Notes: generated from the sequence alone by a model not told the origin. A stretch of DNA of 64,000 nucleotides from Neohoeflea coraliihabitans (GCF_019334345.1 NZ_JAHWQX010000002.1:992001-1056000), one strand, 5' to 3'. Shown: positions 45,224 through 55,111, numbered from the stretch's first letter. Translations and numbers: made by a program.

Positions 45224-46210
45224 CTACTGAAAGGTATCCATCACCTGAATGATGGCCGGGCCGAGAATAACGCCGATCAGCACCGGCAGGAAAAACAGGA
45301 TCATCGGCACGGTGAGCTTGGGCGGCAGTGCGGCCGCCTTTTTCTCGGCCTCCGTCATGCGCGCATCGCGGCTTTCAGCGGCCAGCACCCGCAGCGCCTG
45401 CGCGATCGGCGTGCCGTAGCGTTCCGATTGGATCAACGCCTGGGTCACCGACTTGACCGCCTCGAGATTGGTGCGCGATCCGAGATGCTCGAAGGCCATG
45501 CGCCGATCCTGAAGATAGGAGAGTTCGGCGGTGGTGAGCAGGAATTCCTCGGCGAGCGCCGTCGACTGCAGGGCGATCTCCTCGGCGACACGCTTCATCG
45601 CCGCTTCGATCGAAACGCCCGATTCAACGCAGATCAGCAGGAGATCGAGTGCGTCGGGCCAGGCCTGCTTGATTGATTTTTGCCGCTTTCCGGCCCGGTT
45701 GGATACATACAGATTGGGCAGGTAGAAACCGGCATAGGCCGCGACGATGCAGGCCAGAAGACGAACGGTAAATGGCTTTTCCCCGAGGTAACCAAGCCCG
45801 AAAATATAGACTATGGCTGCGCCAAGCACGACGAAGGGCGTAATCAATCGCGCGAACAGAAAGACGTTCAGCGCATTCTGGGTGCGAAAGCCGGCAACCC
45901 GCAGTTTGGCAACAGTCGCATCATCAGCCAGGGCCTTGCGCAGATTGAGCTGATCGACGATCTGGCGGATCGACTTGTTGTCACGGGTGCGCAGCCCGGC
46001 AACCTTGTTGTTCTTTGCTTCGGCATTGAGGCGCGAGCGCTCGCGCGCACGGATCTCCTCGCGTTCAAGCGCCACGGATCGCATGCGGGCGTCAAGATCA
46101 CTGCGCTCGAACAACGGCATCAGCAACGTGAAAAGAGTTGCGAACACCGCAATCGAGACCAGAACCGGCACCAGGAAGACCGGATCAGTGATTGAGCTCA
46201 TGACATCCAT
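45224..46210 (-). CDS. tadC: Tad pilus inner-membrane platform protein TadC
   Basis: A 328-residue GspF-family protein with N-terminal and C-terminal membrane helices around a cytoplasmic domain. The F-domain block DALDLLLICVESGVSIEAAMKRV and RNLEAV-type region (here GSRTNLEAVKSVTQALIQ) are clear. With TadB it forms the inner-membrane base on which the ATPase acts. It is the last gene of the minus-strand pilus operon, 14 bases after tadB. Confidence 0.94.
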   Translation of the reverse strand: MDVMSSITDPVFLVPVLVSIAVFATLFTLLMPLFERSDLDARMRSVALEREEIRARERSRLNAEAKNNKVAGLRTRDNKSIRQIVDQLNLRKALADDATVAKLRVAGFRTQNALNVFLFARLITPFVVLGAAIVYIFGLGYLGEKPFTVRLLACIVAAYAGFYLPNLYVSNRAGKRQKSIKQAWPDALDLLLICVESGVSIEAAMKRVAEEIALQSTALAEEFLLTTAELSYLQDRRMAFEHLGSRTNLEAVKSVTQALIQSERYGTPIAQALRVLAAESRDARMTEAEKKAAALPPKLTVPMILFFLPVLIGVILGPAIIQVMDTFQ

Positions 46211-46224
46211 CAGCCGATCCTTTC

Positions 46225-47235
46225 CTAGAGTTCAAAATTGATCATGTTGCGCATGACGAGAATGCCGATCGACATCCAGATGCCGGAGGCGATCATGATC
46301 AGATGGCCGCGCGGGTCGGTGAACAGGAGCATCATGTAGTCGGGCGAGGTGAGATAGACGAGGAGAGCAACGATAAAGGGCAGCGAGCCGATGATGACTG
46401 CCGAGGCCTTGGCTTCCATCGACAGAGCATTGACCTTGGCTTTCATCTTCTTGCGGTCACGCAGAACGCGGGAGAGATTGCCGAGGGCTTCCGACAGATT
46501 GCCCCCCGCCTGTGCCTGGATCATGATGACGATGGCAAAGAAATTTGCTTCCGCGAGCGGCACGCGCAAATAGAGGCGGGCGCAGGCTTCGGGGACGGTC
46601 AGTCCGATCTGCTGGGCTTCGACGATACGGCGAAACTCGGTGCGCACCGGCTCCTGTCCGTCGCTGGCAATCATGCGGATGGCATCGTTGAGCGGCAGGC
46701 CGGACTTGATCGATCGCACCATGATGTCGAGGGCGTTGGGGAATTCGTTGAGGAAGGCTTTCAGGCGGCGATTGCGCAGAAAGCGGATGACCCAGCGCGG
46801 AAAGCCGAAGGAGGCGGCGATCCAGGCGCCGACCGCCACGGGCACGTTGCCCTGAGAGGCAAGCGCGAACAGGGCCACAACCGTGCCGAAGACGATGGAC
46901 CAGACATAGAATTTGCGAACCGACATCGTCAGGCCGGCCTGCTGCAGACGGGCGCTCAGCGGCGGTGATTTATGACGGTCCTTCTCGCGCTGCTTGTCTT
47001 CCAGCGTCTTGAGCGAATCCTGCATGGATTTGCGCCGTTTATTGGCTTCCACCATACGGTCGCGGGCGGCATTGACCTTGGTGCGATCGGTTTCCGCCGA
47101 CTTGACGCGGCTGAGCCGGCTGGCCGACTTCTTTTCCGCTTCAAGGCGATTGTAGAGCACGCCATAGCCAAGCCCGCCGGCTGCCAGGGCGGCCAGTCCG
47201 ATAACGGCAAGTAGCGTGAGATCAAAACCGAACAC
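46225..47235 (-). CDS. tadB: Tad pilus inner-membrane platform protein TadB
   Basis: A 336-residue GspF-family protein. It has an N-terminal helix (LTLLAVIGLAALAAGGLGYG), a charged coiled stretch, the F-domain block FPNALDIMVRSIKSGLPLNDA and a C-terminal pair of helices. I chose the GTG at 47235 because AGGAG lies about 7 bases before it and the protein then begins with its first helix; the open frame continues upstream into cpaF in another frame. It is co-transcribed with cpaF and tadC. Confidence 0.93.
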   Translation of the reverse strand: MFGFDLTLLAVIGLAALAAGGLGYGVLYNRLEAEKKSASRLSRVKSAETDRTKVNAARDRMVEANKRRKSMQDSLKTLEDKQREKDRHKSPPLSARLQQAGLTMSVRKFYVWSIVFGTVVALFALASQGNVPVAVGAWIAASFGFPRWVIRFLRNRRLKAFLNEFPNALDIMVRSIKSGLPLNDAIRMIASDGQEPVRTEFRRIVEAQQIGLTVPEACARLYLRVPLAEANFFAIVIMIQAQAGGNLSEALGNLSRVLRDRKKMKAKVNALSMEAKASAVIIGSLPFIVALLVYLTSPDYMMLLFTDPRGHLIMIASGIWMSIGILVMRNMINFEL

Positions 47236-47245
47236 GGGTGGGCTC

Positions 47246-48844
47246 CTACTGCGACATCTTTTCCATGGCGTCGAGGGCGGCGGCGAGCCGCTGATCCTCG
47301 CCGTAGTAACGGGCGCGGTCCCAGAAGGCGGGGCGGCCGATGCCGGTTGAGCGGTGTTCGCCGGTGAGACGGCCATGAGCGTCTTCGCCGAGAATGTCGT
47401 AGCGCATCAGATCCTGGGTGATGATCACATCGCCCTCCATGCCGGTCACCTCGGTAATGTGCGTGATGCGGCGTGAACCGTCGCGCAGGCGCGCCGCCTG
47501 TATGACGACATCGACCGATCCGGCAATCATCTCGCGCACCGTCTTGGCGGGAAGAGTGTAGCCGCCCATGGCAATCATCGATTCCATGCGGCTCAGGCAC
47601 TCTCGCGGGCTGTTGGCGTGGATGGTTCCCATCGAGCCATCGTGGCCGGTGTTCATGGCCTGCAGCAGATCGAAGACCTCAGGGCCACGCACCTCACCGA
47701 CGATGATGCGCTCGGGGCGCATGCGCAGACAGTTCTTGACGAGGTCGCGCATGGTGACCTCCCCTTCGCCCTCGATATTGGGTGGCCGGGTCTCGAGGCG
47801 CACGACATGTGGCTGCTGCAATTGCAGCTCGGCCGAATCTTCGCAGGTGATGATGCGCTCATCAGCGTCGATCGAACCAGTCAGACAGTTAAGAAGGGTC
47901 GTCTTGCCCGAGCCGGTTCCCCCGGAGATGACAACATTGCATCGGCTGCGGCCGATGATCTGCAGGATCTGCGCCCCTTCGGGGGTAATCGCACCGAAGC
48001 GGACAAGCTGGTCGAGGGTCAGCTTGTCTTTCTTGAACTTGCGGATGGTCAGGCAGGCACCATCGATGGCGAGCGGCGGCGCGATCACATTGACGCGGCT
48101 GCCGTCGGGCAGGCGCGCGTCACAGATCGGACTGGATTCGTCGACGCGACGGCCGACCTGGCTGACAATACGCTGGCAAATTGACAGCAATTGCCCTGCA
48201 TCACGAAACCGTACGTCGGTTTCCTGCATCTTGCCTTCGACCTCGATATAGGTGGTGCCTGCCCCATTGACCATGATGTCGGCGATATCGTCGCGCGCCA
48301 GCAGAGGTTCGAGCGGGCCGTAACCCAGAACGTCGTTGCAGATGTCGTCGAGCAGTTCTTCCTGCTCCGCGATCGACAGCGCGAAGTTCTTGATGGTGAT
48401 GATATCGTTGACGATATCACGAATTTCCTCGCGGGCGCTGTCAGCATCGAGCTTGGCCAGTTGCGACAGATCGATGGTGTCGATCAATGCCGAGAAGACC
48501 TGCGACTTGGTGTCGTAATAGGCTTCGTTGCGGTTGGCCTTGCGGCGTGCCGGCTCTTCACGGCGCGGTATCGCGGAGCCGGCAGAAGATGCCTTGCCCG
48601 CGGCGGGCGTGGCAGCAGCGGGCGCCGCTGTACTTGCTGCGGGCCGCGGCTCGGCGGCTGCTTCCCGGGGAGCGACCCCCTCCAGCGCTTCGCGTTCGAT
48701 CGGCACTGCGGCAGCGTCGCCTGCTTCAACGGTGCCGGCGTCAGGAACGGCCCGTTGTGTCGCCGGCGCCGGTTTGCTGGCGGGTGGACGAGCGGACGGC
48801 TGGGGCGGTCTTGGCGAGCCTCCGGATGGACGTTTTCCAAACAT
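47246..48844 (-). CDS. cpaF: CpaF/TadA pilus assembly ATPase
   Basis: A 532-residue secretion ATPase. The first 110 residues are Pro/Ala-rich and variable. The core has the Walker A GGTGSGKTTLLN, the Asp box CEDSAELQLQQPHVVRLETR region, a Walker B in MRPERIIVGEVRGPE and the His box HDGSMGTIHANS. It powers both extension and, in related systems, retraction of the Flp pilus. It lies 28 bases after cpaE. Confidence 0.96.
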   Translation of the reverse strand: MFGKRPSGGSPRPPQPSARPPASKPAPATQRAVPDAGTVEAGDAAAVPIEREALEGVAPREAAAEPRPAASTAAPAAATPAAGKASSAGSAIPRREEPARRKANRNEAYYDTKSQVFSALIDTIDLSQLAKLDADSAREEIRDIVNDIITIKNFALSIAEQEELLDDICNDVLGYGPLEPLLARDDIADIMVNGAGTTYIEVEGKMQETDVRFRDAGQLLSICQRIVSQVGRRVDESSPICDARLPDGSRVNVIAPPLAIDGACLTIRKFKKDKLTLDQLVRFGAITPEGAQILQIIGRSRCNVVISGGTGSGKTTLLNCLTGSIDADERIITCEDSAELQLQQPHVVRLETRPPNIEGEGEVTMRDLVKNCLRMRPERIIVGEVRGPEVFDLLQAMNTGHDGSMGTIHANSPRECLSRMESMIAMGGYTLPAKTVREMIAGSVDVVIQAARLRDGSRRITHITEVTGMEGDVIITQDLMRYDILGEDAHGRLTGEHRSTGIGRPAFWDRARYYGEDQRLAAALDAMEKMSQ

Positions 48845-48872
48845 TCGTGACTTCCACCTAACGGTTGGCGGC

Positions 48873-50150
48873 CTAGCGGCCGAGCAATCCCATCAGCCCA
48901 GACAGGCCTGATTTCTTGCGTTTTTTGACTTCCGAGCGGCCGGTGACGATGTGCGCCAGTTGCGAAATCGATTCAGCAATCGGCGAACGCGCATTGGCTT
49001 CGGCGATCATCAGGCCGGAATTGGCCGCATCGCCAAAAATCTGCGGCTCAAACGGCAGGATGGCCACCGGCTCAACCCCCAGCGGTTCGCAAAAGACGTC
49101 GACGGCGATCTCCGGCCGTTTGGCAATGCCCACCTGGTTGAGCACGAACAGCGGCGGCGTATCGTTCGGCCGGAGCTTTGCAAGCGTGTCGAACAGGTTC
49201 TTGGTGTTGCGCAGATTGGCAAGATCCGGGGTCGCGGTGATGACGATCTCGTCGACGCTGGAGAGAAGCTGGCGCGTCCAGTCGGTCCACAGATGCGGCA
49301 CATCGAGGACGCAGACCGGCGCATTGCGTTGAATGACGTCAAGAACCGGGAGGAAGGCATCGCCGCCAAAATCATAGACACGGTCGAGCATGGACGGCGC
49401 TGCGAGCATCGACAGATGCTCCGAGCACTTGGCGAGCAAACGGTCGAGAAAGACCTCATCGAGCCGGTCGGGAGAAAAGACGGCCTCGGCCATGCCCTGG
49501 GCCGGATCGTTGTTGAAGTCGAGATTGGCCGTGCCGAAAGGCAGATCGAGATCGGCAAGAATGGTCTCGCTCTCGAAAAGCTCGGAGATCGCCCAGGCGC
49601 AGTTATGAGCCAGCGTCGAGGAACCGACACCGCCCTTGGCGCCGAGAAAGGCAATGGACCGGCCCAAAGGCTCGGCGTCCGGATCGACGAAGATGGTCGA
49701 GATGACGCCGATAATGTCGGCCATGGACACCGGCGCGACGATATATTCGGAGATGCCGTTGCGGATCAGCTCGCGGTAGAGCGTGACATCATTGACGTGA
49801 CCGACGATGACCACCCGCGTGTCGGGATCGCATACCTCAGCCAGCTGGGCGAGATCACCCATCAGGTCCTCGGTGTCCTGGCGCGATTCCAGGATCAGCA
49901 GATTGGGTGTCGCGGAACTGGCATACATGCTCGCCGCCGCCGGTACGCCGCCGGAATTGATGCGGGCGTGTACCTTCGCCATGCGGCGATCTTCGGTACA
50001 GCGCTCAAGCGTCTTGGCGAGGCTGTCGGTTTCGCAAAACGCATGGATGGAAATGCGCGGCAGCGGGCGGATGCGCTCGAAATCGCTGCGCTCTTCGCTT
50101 GCCCCTTCGAGCTCCACTTCCGGCGCGGCTGCGTATTCAATATTCGTCAT
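48873..50150 (-). CDS. cpaE: CpaE/TadZ pilus localisation ATPase
   Basis: A 425-residue protein with an N-terminal receiver-like domain (about 35-150) and a MinD/ParA-type ATPase domain. The deviant Walker A is FLGAKGGVGSSTLAHN, followed by ADLDLPFGTANLDF and the later VLDVPHLW. CpaE/TadZ proteins place the pilus machine at the cell pole. The receiver-like part lacks an obvious phosphorylatable Asp pocket. The C-terminus is basic (KKRKKSGLSG). ATG 50150 was chosen over an ATG seven codons earlier; both are possible. Confidence 0.93.
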   Translation of the reverse strand: MTNIEYAAAPEVELEGASEERSDFERIRPLPRISIHAFCETDSLAKTLERCTEDRRMAKVHARINSGGVPAAASMYASSATPNLLILESRQDTEDLMGDLAQLAEVCDPDTRVVIVGHVNDVTLYRELIRNGISEYIVAPVSMADIIGVISTIFVDPDAEPLGRSIAFLGAKGGVGSSTLAHNCAWAISELFESETILADLDLPFGTANLDFNNDPAQGMAEAVFSPDRLDEVFLDRLLAKCSEHLSMLAAPSMLDRVYDFGGDAFLPVLDVIQRNAPVCVLDVPHLWTDWTRQLLSSVDEIVITATPDLANLRNTKNLFDTLAKLRPNDTPPLFVLNQVGIAKRPEIAVDVFCEPLGVEPVAILPFEPQIFGDAANSGLMIAEANARSPIAESISQLAHIVTGRSEVKKRKKSGLSGLMGLLGR

Positions 50151-50188
50151 CGGTCGATTCCTGCTTCTCAAGCGGTTGCCGCGGCGGC

Positions 50189-50896
50189 CTATTCAATGGT
50201 GCCGCTGCCATCCTCACGGTAGCCTTCAATGACTGTGGCACGCCGCGATGCATCAATCGGTGACATGCCGCGCGGTCCGAGCAGATCGCCGGGATTGGCT
50301 ATCTGCGCGGCAAGGTTGCTCTGGCTCGAACACCCGAAATTCTCGTAGTTGCGGTTTTCATCGGGTTCGCTGAGCATGTCCTCCGGCCATCGGCCACACG
50401 GCCCCGCGGAGGCGGAGGTCGCGAGGAAGGCAATGCGGATTGGCGCGGCATCATCGGCGGTGGCCGTGGCGTAGGTGGTTGTCAGCATGCGTTCGCGCGG
50501 AATGCCTTCGGCACTGAGCACGTCAATGACCTCGCCGCGCAGGTAAGAGGCGGCGCCGGCATTGGCCGAGCCGACCGGTGTCATGATGTAGAGCGAGCCC
50601 GAGGAGAGCTGGCGGTAGCGGTCGGCCGCACCGCGCACGGATTCGCGCTTGGCGGTGGTCAGCGTGCGATCGCCGGAGGCCACGGGAATATCAAATGCGT
50701 GCTCCTTCTCGGAGATAATGATCGGATGGCGTGTCCGGTAATCGTCCGGTATGGCGCCAACCTCCACATGCTGCGTTTTGAAGGCCCCACAGCCGGTCAG
50801 CATAAGCACTGCCATGGCGGTGATGCCGACAGCGGCAGGGCGGCGCCGACGCGCCTTCGTGGCGGGCGAATGGGGTGTGGTCATGCGTGTCATCAT
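50189..50896 (-). CDS. cpaD: CpaD-family pilus assembly lipoprotein
   Basis: A protein of about 235 residues with a lipobox LTGC and the CpaD domain (DDYRTRHPIIISEKEH, and the end region SEPDENRNYENFGCSSQSNLAAQIANPGDL in parts). CpaD is an outer-membrane lipoprotein that helps the CpaC secretin. The ATG at 50896 has GAGGG about 5 bases ahead; a GTG at 50911 that overlaps the cpaC stop is the alternative. Confidence 0.9.
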   Translation of the reverse strand: MMTRMTTPHSPATKARRRRPAAVGITAMAVLMLTGCGAFKTQHVEVGAIPDDYRTRHPIIISEKEHAFDIPVASGDRTLTTAKRESVRGAADRYRQLSSGSLYIMTPVGSANAGAASYLRGEVIDVLSAEGIPRERMLTTTYATATADDAAPIRIAFLATSASAGPCGRWPEDMLSEPDENRNYENFGCSSQSNLAAQIANPGDLLGPRGMSPIDASRRATVIEGYREDGSGTIE

Positions 50897-50907
50897 CCGG
50901 CCCTCGA

Positions 50908-52443
50908 TCACTTGTAGATATAGCCGACGGCGCCATGGTAGCGGCCGGGTGGCAGGTTGGTTTCCATCCGGCCATAAACGCGGTTGACGCGGCCGAGGAA
51001 GAAGCCTGCACCGTCACTTGGCGGATTGAGATTGTCATCGGGCCGCGACAGCTGCGCACGCGCCACCGGCTTGACGAGATAGGGCGTGGCTATGATCACC
51101 AGTTCGGTTTCGTTGCGCACAAAATCGCGGCTGCGGAACAGGGTGCCGAGTACCGGGACCTTCGACAGCCCGGGAAAGCCGGACATGGCCTGGCGGAAAT
51201 TGTCCTGAACAAGTCCGGCGAGAACGATCGATCCACCGGACGGAAGCTCGACCGTCGTTTCGGCCTCGCGCCGCTTGATCGCAACGCTGGTCAGGCCCGG
51301 ATTGCTGCCGGCGCCCTGCAAGCTCGTGGACCCCTGAAATGTTGGCTCGGACACTTCCGTCATGATCTTCAGGGAAATGCGGCCCGGAGACAGCACCACC
51401 GGCAGGAAATTCAGCCGGATGCCATATTCGACCTCGGTATCCGTGTAGGTGGCGCGACCGGTCTCGTCGTCATAGGTGACTTCGCTGCGCACCTTGAACT
51501 CGCCGCCGACGTAAAACTTCGCGGCTTCACCGGAAATCGCCGTCAGGCTGGGCTCTGCCAGGGTGCGCATGACGCCGGCCTGTTCCATGGCATTGACATA
51601 GGAGGCGATGTTGGTGCCGCCGATCGAGCCCGCCAGCCGGGCAAAATTGAGCCCCGTATTCATCGCTCCGAAGTTCTGCGGGTTGGAATTGTAGAAGCTG
51701 GAATTGCCGCCGGTGATGGATGAATTGAAGCCGAGCTGCTTGAGCACCTGCCGGCTGACTTCGGCGACCGTCACCTTCAAGGTCACCTGGTCCTCGCCGT
51801 CGATCTTCAACATGTTGACGATCTGTGACTTTTGCCGATTCTCGGCAAAGATTGCCGCATCGCCGCCCTCGGAAGTGGCGGTGATGTTGCGGGTGGTGGC
51901 CTCGCCGCCGGTGAGGAAAATTTCAGCCAGGCGAACGGCCTGAGCGGCATCCTGCGGCGTGCGCACGCTGCCGGTGAGCACGATGTTGTCGGAGATTATC
52001 TCCACGTCGATGGCCGAGTCGGGAATGAAGCGCGCCAGATGCGCCTGCAGGCCAGCGACATCCCGCTCGATTTCGAGCTCAATGGACACGATTTCCTCGC
52101 CATTGGCGCCGAAAACGAAAATGTTGGTCTGACCGACCGTCTTGCCGAACAGATAGATGCGGCGCGACGTGCGCGTGACCGCATCAGCCAGCGACGGGTC
52201 TGCAACGAGAATGTCATGCGCATCGGTCGGCAGGTCGATGACAAGCGCCTTGTTCAAACCGAGCTTGACCCTCTGCTCGACCCCGGGCCCAGCGCGACGG
52301 ATCTTGATGACATTGGAACTTGCGGCGGCCGGCGCGATGAGGTGACCGGACATCGGGTTCGCCGACAGACCGACAATCGCTGTGCCGGCGAGAAGTGCGA
52401 GGCCGGTCAGGGAGGCGGTGATGTTCTTCACTTTGATGCGCAT
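50908..52443 (-). CDS. cpaC: CpaC/RcpA outer-membrane secretin of the Flp pilus
   Basis: A 511-residue secretin. It has a signal peptide (to about residue 42), an N-terminal pilus-assembly domain (LGLNKALVIDLPTDAHDILVADP region), a BON-like domain (IDVEIISDNIVLTGSVRTP) and the secretin core with VEYGIRLNFLPVV and VELPSGGSIVLAGLVQDN. It forms the ring through which the pilus leaves the cell. The end overlaps the longer cpaD start option. Confidence 0.95.
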   Translation of the reverse strand: MRIKVKNITASLTGLALLAGTAIVGLSANPMSGHLIAPAAASSNVIKIRRAGPGVEQRVKLGLNKALVIDLPTDAHDILVADPSLADAVTRTSRRIYLFGKTVGQTNIFVFGANGEEIVSIELEIERDVAGLQAHLARFIPDSAIDVEIISDNIVLTGSVRTPQDAAQAVRLAEIFLTGGEATTRNITATSEGGDAAIFAENRQKSQIVNMLKIDGEDQVTLKVTVAEVSRQVLKQLGFNSSITGGNSSFYNSNPQNFGAMNTGLNFARLAGSIGGTNIASYVNAMEQAGVMRTLAEPSLTAISGEAAKFYVGGEFKVRSEVTYDDETGRATYTDTEVEYGIRLNFLPVVLSPGRISLKIMTEVSEPTFQGSTSLQGAGSNPGLTSVAIKRREAETTVELPSGGSIVLAGLVQDNFRQAMSGFPGLSKVPVLGTLFRSRDFVRNETELVIIATPYLVKPVARAQLSRPDDNLNPPSDGAGFFLGRVNRVYGRMETNLPPGRYHGAVGYIYK

Positions 52444-52458
52444 GTTCGATCTCCCGAC

Positions 52459-53265
52459 TTAATTCGCGGCGGAAATGTTGGACACCGCGCCGGAGCGGAT
52501 CACCTGGATGGCGGGCGAACCCTTGTCGCCGCTGAGAAGATAGTCGGCGCCGCCGGTATCGGCTTCCTGAACATCGGCGACGCTGCGCAGGGCCAGCGTC
52601 AGGCGGTTGGCCATCTGCTGGGCGACGGTAATGATCTTTGCCTGCTCGGGATCAAGCTCGAGTGTCGCTGTCGTTCCGACGGCTGTCCGCTCGCCATTGG
52701 CGCTTTCCTCGACGCGCTGATCGATGGCAAGAACGCGCACATTCGACAGGATCACCTCGGTGGTGTAGCCCTCGCCCTCTATCTGGCGACGCACCATGAT
52801 GACATCGACACGATCATTGGGAAGAATGAAGCCGCCGGCGCTGGTAGCGACGGAGATTTCAGTGGCGACAGCGCGCTTGCCGGCCGGAAGAAGCGCGGAC
52901 ATGACACGCGACGAGGAATCGACAATCTTCTCGCTGCGCACCGGTTCGCCTTCGAACAGCGGCAGGCGTACGATCGCGCCGGTCAGCTCGGCGATGGCCT
53001 CGGGACGCTGATCCTGGCGGATCAGACCGTCGACAATTCCATTTTCCGGCCAGTCGGCCCAGATCAGCGTTTCCGGATTGAGGCGTGCGCCGACCGGAAG
53101 CGAGGCTTTCGATGCAAGCACCTGGACGGTAGGCGCCTTTTCGACGACCACATTGGGGGCCGCCGCCTGCGGGGCGGGCTGGCTGGTCAGCTTGAGGGCC
53201 AGATAGCCGGCTCCTCCAGCTGCCAGGACAGCAACAGCCATGACGATGACGCGTGCAGGTTTCAT
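52459..53265 (-). CDS. cpaB: CpaB/RcpC pilus assembly protein with SAF domain
   Basis: A 268-residue protein with one N-terminal membrane helix (VIVMAVAVLAAGGAGYLAL), an SAF domain (about 50-110: LPVGARLNPETLIWADWP) and the RcpC region (LPNDRVDVIMVRR, then GTTATLELDPEQAKIITVAQ). It is thought to work in the periplasm with the secretin. It lies 15 bases before cpaC. Confidence 0.94.
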   Translation of the reverse strand: MKPARVIVMAVAVLAAGGAGYLALKLTSQPAPQAAAPNVVVEKAPTVQVLASKASLPVGARLNPETLIWADWPENGIVDGLIRQDQRPEAIAELTGAIVRLPLFEGEPVRSEKIVDSSSRVMSALLPAGKRAVATEISVATSAGGFILPNDRVDVIMVRRQIEGEGYTTEVILSNVRVLAIDQRVEESANGERTAVGTTATLELDPEQAKIITVAQQMANRLTLALRSVADVQEADTGGADYLLSGDKGSPAIQVIRSGAVSNISAAN

Positions 53266-53442
53266 GCTTCTACCCCAAACGGAATTCGCTTCGTTGCGGA
53301 GAGAATGCGCCGGCAATCGTCAAATTATGGTTAATGCAGCGTTTCCAGGACTGGTAAACGAAAAGTTTCGGGCAAGGGGCGCCGAGCGCGTTGCCGCGAT
53401 GACGGCACTGCCGCAGAAAGGGTTGGAGAAGGAAGGCTCAGC

Positions 53443-53958
53443 TCAAAGCAACCGCTGAATGGCAAGACGCATCAACGGCGAATCGGGATAGCTGACCAGT
53501 CCGGCCAGGCCGATTGCAATGCCGTAGGGAACGCCCTTTTGCGGATTGAGCAGGGACATGGGCAGTTGCACCGGCAGTGCAACGAGAACATGGTCCTTGC
53601 TGCGCAACAGCAGAACCAACGCCGTCAGGGCGCCCCCGAAGATGCCGATCAGCGTCATGTAGGCCAGCAAATCGGTGCCGAACCCGAACCAGATGGAACT
53701 GGCCGCCAGGATCTTTGCATCGCCTCCGCCCATTGCGTTCAGGGCAAACAGCGCAAAGCAGACGACGAAAACCAGCAATCCGGCGGCCAGATGCCATCCT
53801 ATTGCTGCAAGGGTCAGGCCGCTGAAGGGCGCAATCAGCACGAAGGCAAGCGCGAGAATGATCGAGACGCGATTCGGTATCGTCATCGAAAACATGTCGG
53901 AGAAGGCAGCCACGGCCATCAAAAGCGGGAAAATGACGAAAATTGCGGCGTCGGTCAT
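53443..53958 (-). CDS. cpaA: CpaA/TadV prepilin peptidase
   Basis: A 171-residue A24 aspartic peptidase of the inner membrane with about five helices. The first catalytic Asp is in AAFSDMFSMTIPN and the second in the signature NAMGGGDAKI. It cuts the leader from the Flp pilin and TadE/F-type pseudopilins. It lacks the N-methylation domain, which is normal for this subfamily. ATG 53958 gives the proper first helix. Confidence 0.94.
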   Translation of the reverse strand: MTDAAIFVIFPLLMAVAAFSDMFSMTIPNRVSIILALAFVLIAPFSGLTLAAIGWHLAAGLLVFVVCFALFALNAMGGGDAKILAASSIWFGFGTDLLAYMTLIGIFGGALTALVLLLRSKDHVLVALPVQLPMSLLNPQKGVPYGIAIGLAGLVSYPDSPLMRLAIQRLL

Positions 53959-54065
53959 GGGATCCTCCCGAAGTGAAGCCCAGTCTAAGCGCAAGCGCTT
54001 AACAATCGGCGAACACGGCAAGGGACCATCGCCTTTGCAGCTGGCGCCTCAAAAATTGCAACAGC

Positions 54066-54090
54066 AAAAAGGCCGCCGAAAGGCGGCCTT
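54066..54090 (-). terminator. Rho-independent terminator after flp
   Basis: On the minus strand GGCCGCC, a TTTC loop and GGCGGCC are followed by TTTTTG. Placed between flp and cpaA, it probably lets pilin mRNA be made in excess over the assembly genes by partial termination. Confidence 0.9.
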
Positions 54091-54117
54091 CACGCGCGTT
54101 CGAAATGAACGGCTTAA

Positions 54118-54300
54118 TTACATATTGGTGTTGGCCGTAGACATCTTGGTCGAAATACCGGTGAAGATGTTGCCCAGCGTGTTGCCAAGTGTGGTGGCGC
54201 CGGTGATCAGCGCGACGGAGATCAGGGCGGCGATCAGGCCATACTCGATGGCAGTTGCGCCGGATTCGTCTTTTGCGAAGCGTACGATCAGCTTGCTCAT
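54118..54300 (-). CDS. flp: Flp-type IVb pilin
   Basis: A 60-residue pilin. The N-terminal leader (MSKLIVRFAKDESG) precedes the processing site and the Flp motif ATAIEYGLIAALISVALI with the conserved Glu-Tyr pair. The mature part is a single long helix that packs into the fibre. A strong AAGGAG lies 8 bases before the ATG, fitting a highly made product, and a terminator follows directly. Confidence 0.97.
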   Translation of the reverse strand: MSKLIVRFAKDESGATAIEYGLIAALISVALITGATTLGNTLGNIFTGISTKMSTANTNM

Positions 54301-54679
54301 GGGGTTACTCCTTGTTCCGCATGGTGGTTTCAGCACGTCCTCCAGGTGTTTCCCTGGTCGGATGGCGTCACACTACCGGCGCGCCTTTGCGATCGGCTTA
54401 AGAAACAAGGTTAGCGAAATCTTGCGGTTCTTTCCGCCCATCTATGGTGAATGACCCGCTAATTTTCGCAGCTCCATACAAGGGAGTCGCCGAAGCGTTC
54501 TGACGGCAGCATCTGTCTTTATTCTGGCGCGCATGCCGGCCATCGGGACCGACCAGGTCGGGACGAATGGCGAGGCCGCGGGCCTTATCGGCCTGCAGGA
54601 ACCGCCCGGCTGAACCTTTACCAATAATTCACCATTGCGCGTGATTTTAAGGGGGAACCGTGCGAGGGAAAACAGCATC
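54301..54679. promoter_or_regulatory. Divergent control region of the pilus genes
   Basis: These 379 bases separate flp and the minus-strand cpa genes from the plus-strand pilus genes and must contain both promoters. I see no gene in it. No operator could be assigned by eye; the flp ribosome site AAGGAG is at its left edge. Confidence 0.55.
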
Positions 54680-55111
54680 ATGGCCATACTCAGTGAAGCG
54701 GCGAAACGCATCTTGCCGATCCTTTCCGCCAGCGGCCTGCTGTTTGCTTCCTTCAGCTCCCCGGCCTTCGCCCAAGGAGCGGAAGACGTCATCCGCGTCT
54801 TCATGAATCACGCCCGCATCATCAAGATCGACCGCAATATCAGCAAGGTTATCATCGGCAGTTCGGACGTGGCTGACGTCGCTGTCGCTGATTCCAATAC
54901 GATTGTTCTGACCGGAAAGTCCTACGGCACAACCAATCTGGTCATCCTCGACGAGCAGGGCGAGGCAATTGTCGATGAGCGAATCCTCGTCTCGGTTGAT
55001 GAAGCCAATACGCTGCGCGTGTACAAACAGACCGGTCGGGCGATCTACTCGTGCACGCCCTATTGTGAAGAACATGCAGGTGGCGCCGGCACAACGACGG
55101 GCACTCCCTAA
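54680..55111 (+). CDS. Small exported pilus assembly protein (secretin N-domain type)
   Basis: A 143-residue protein with a Sec signal (to about residue 32, AFA). The mature part is one pilus-assembly N domain as found at the start of CpaC/RcpA secretins: ARIIKIDRNISKVIIGSSDVADVAV and the segment TIVLTGKSYGTTNLVILDEQG. It has no secretin core. It may bind the secretin ring or the pilus subunits in the periplasm. It starts the plus-strand half of the locus and is followed by two TadE/G-like genes. Confidence 0.85.
   Translation: MAILSEAAKRILPILSASGLLFASFSSPAFAQGAEDVIRVFMNHARIIKIDRNISKVIIGSSDVADVAVADSNTIVLTGKSYGTTNLVILDEQGEAIVDERILVSVDEANTLRVYKQTGRAIYSCTPYCEEHAGGAGTTTGTP

Noticed and set aside
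48951-50222. A 423-codon open frame on the plus strand opposite cpaE.
   Set aside because: cpaE has clear ATPase motifs and operon context; the antisense product has none.
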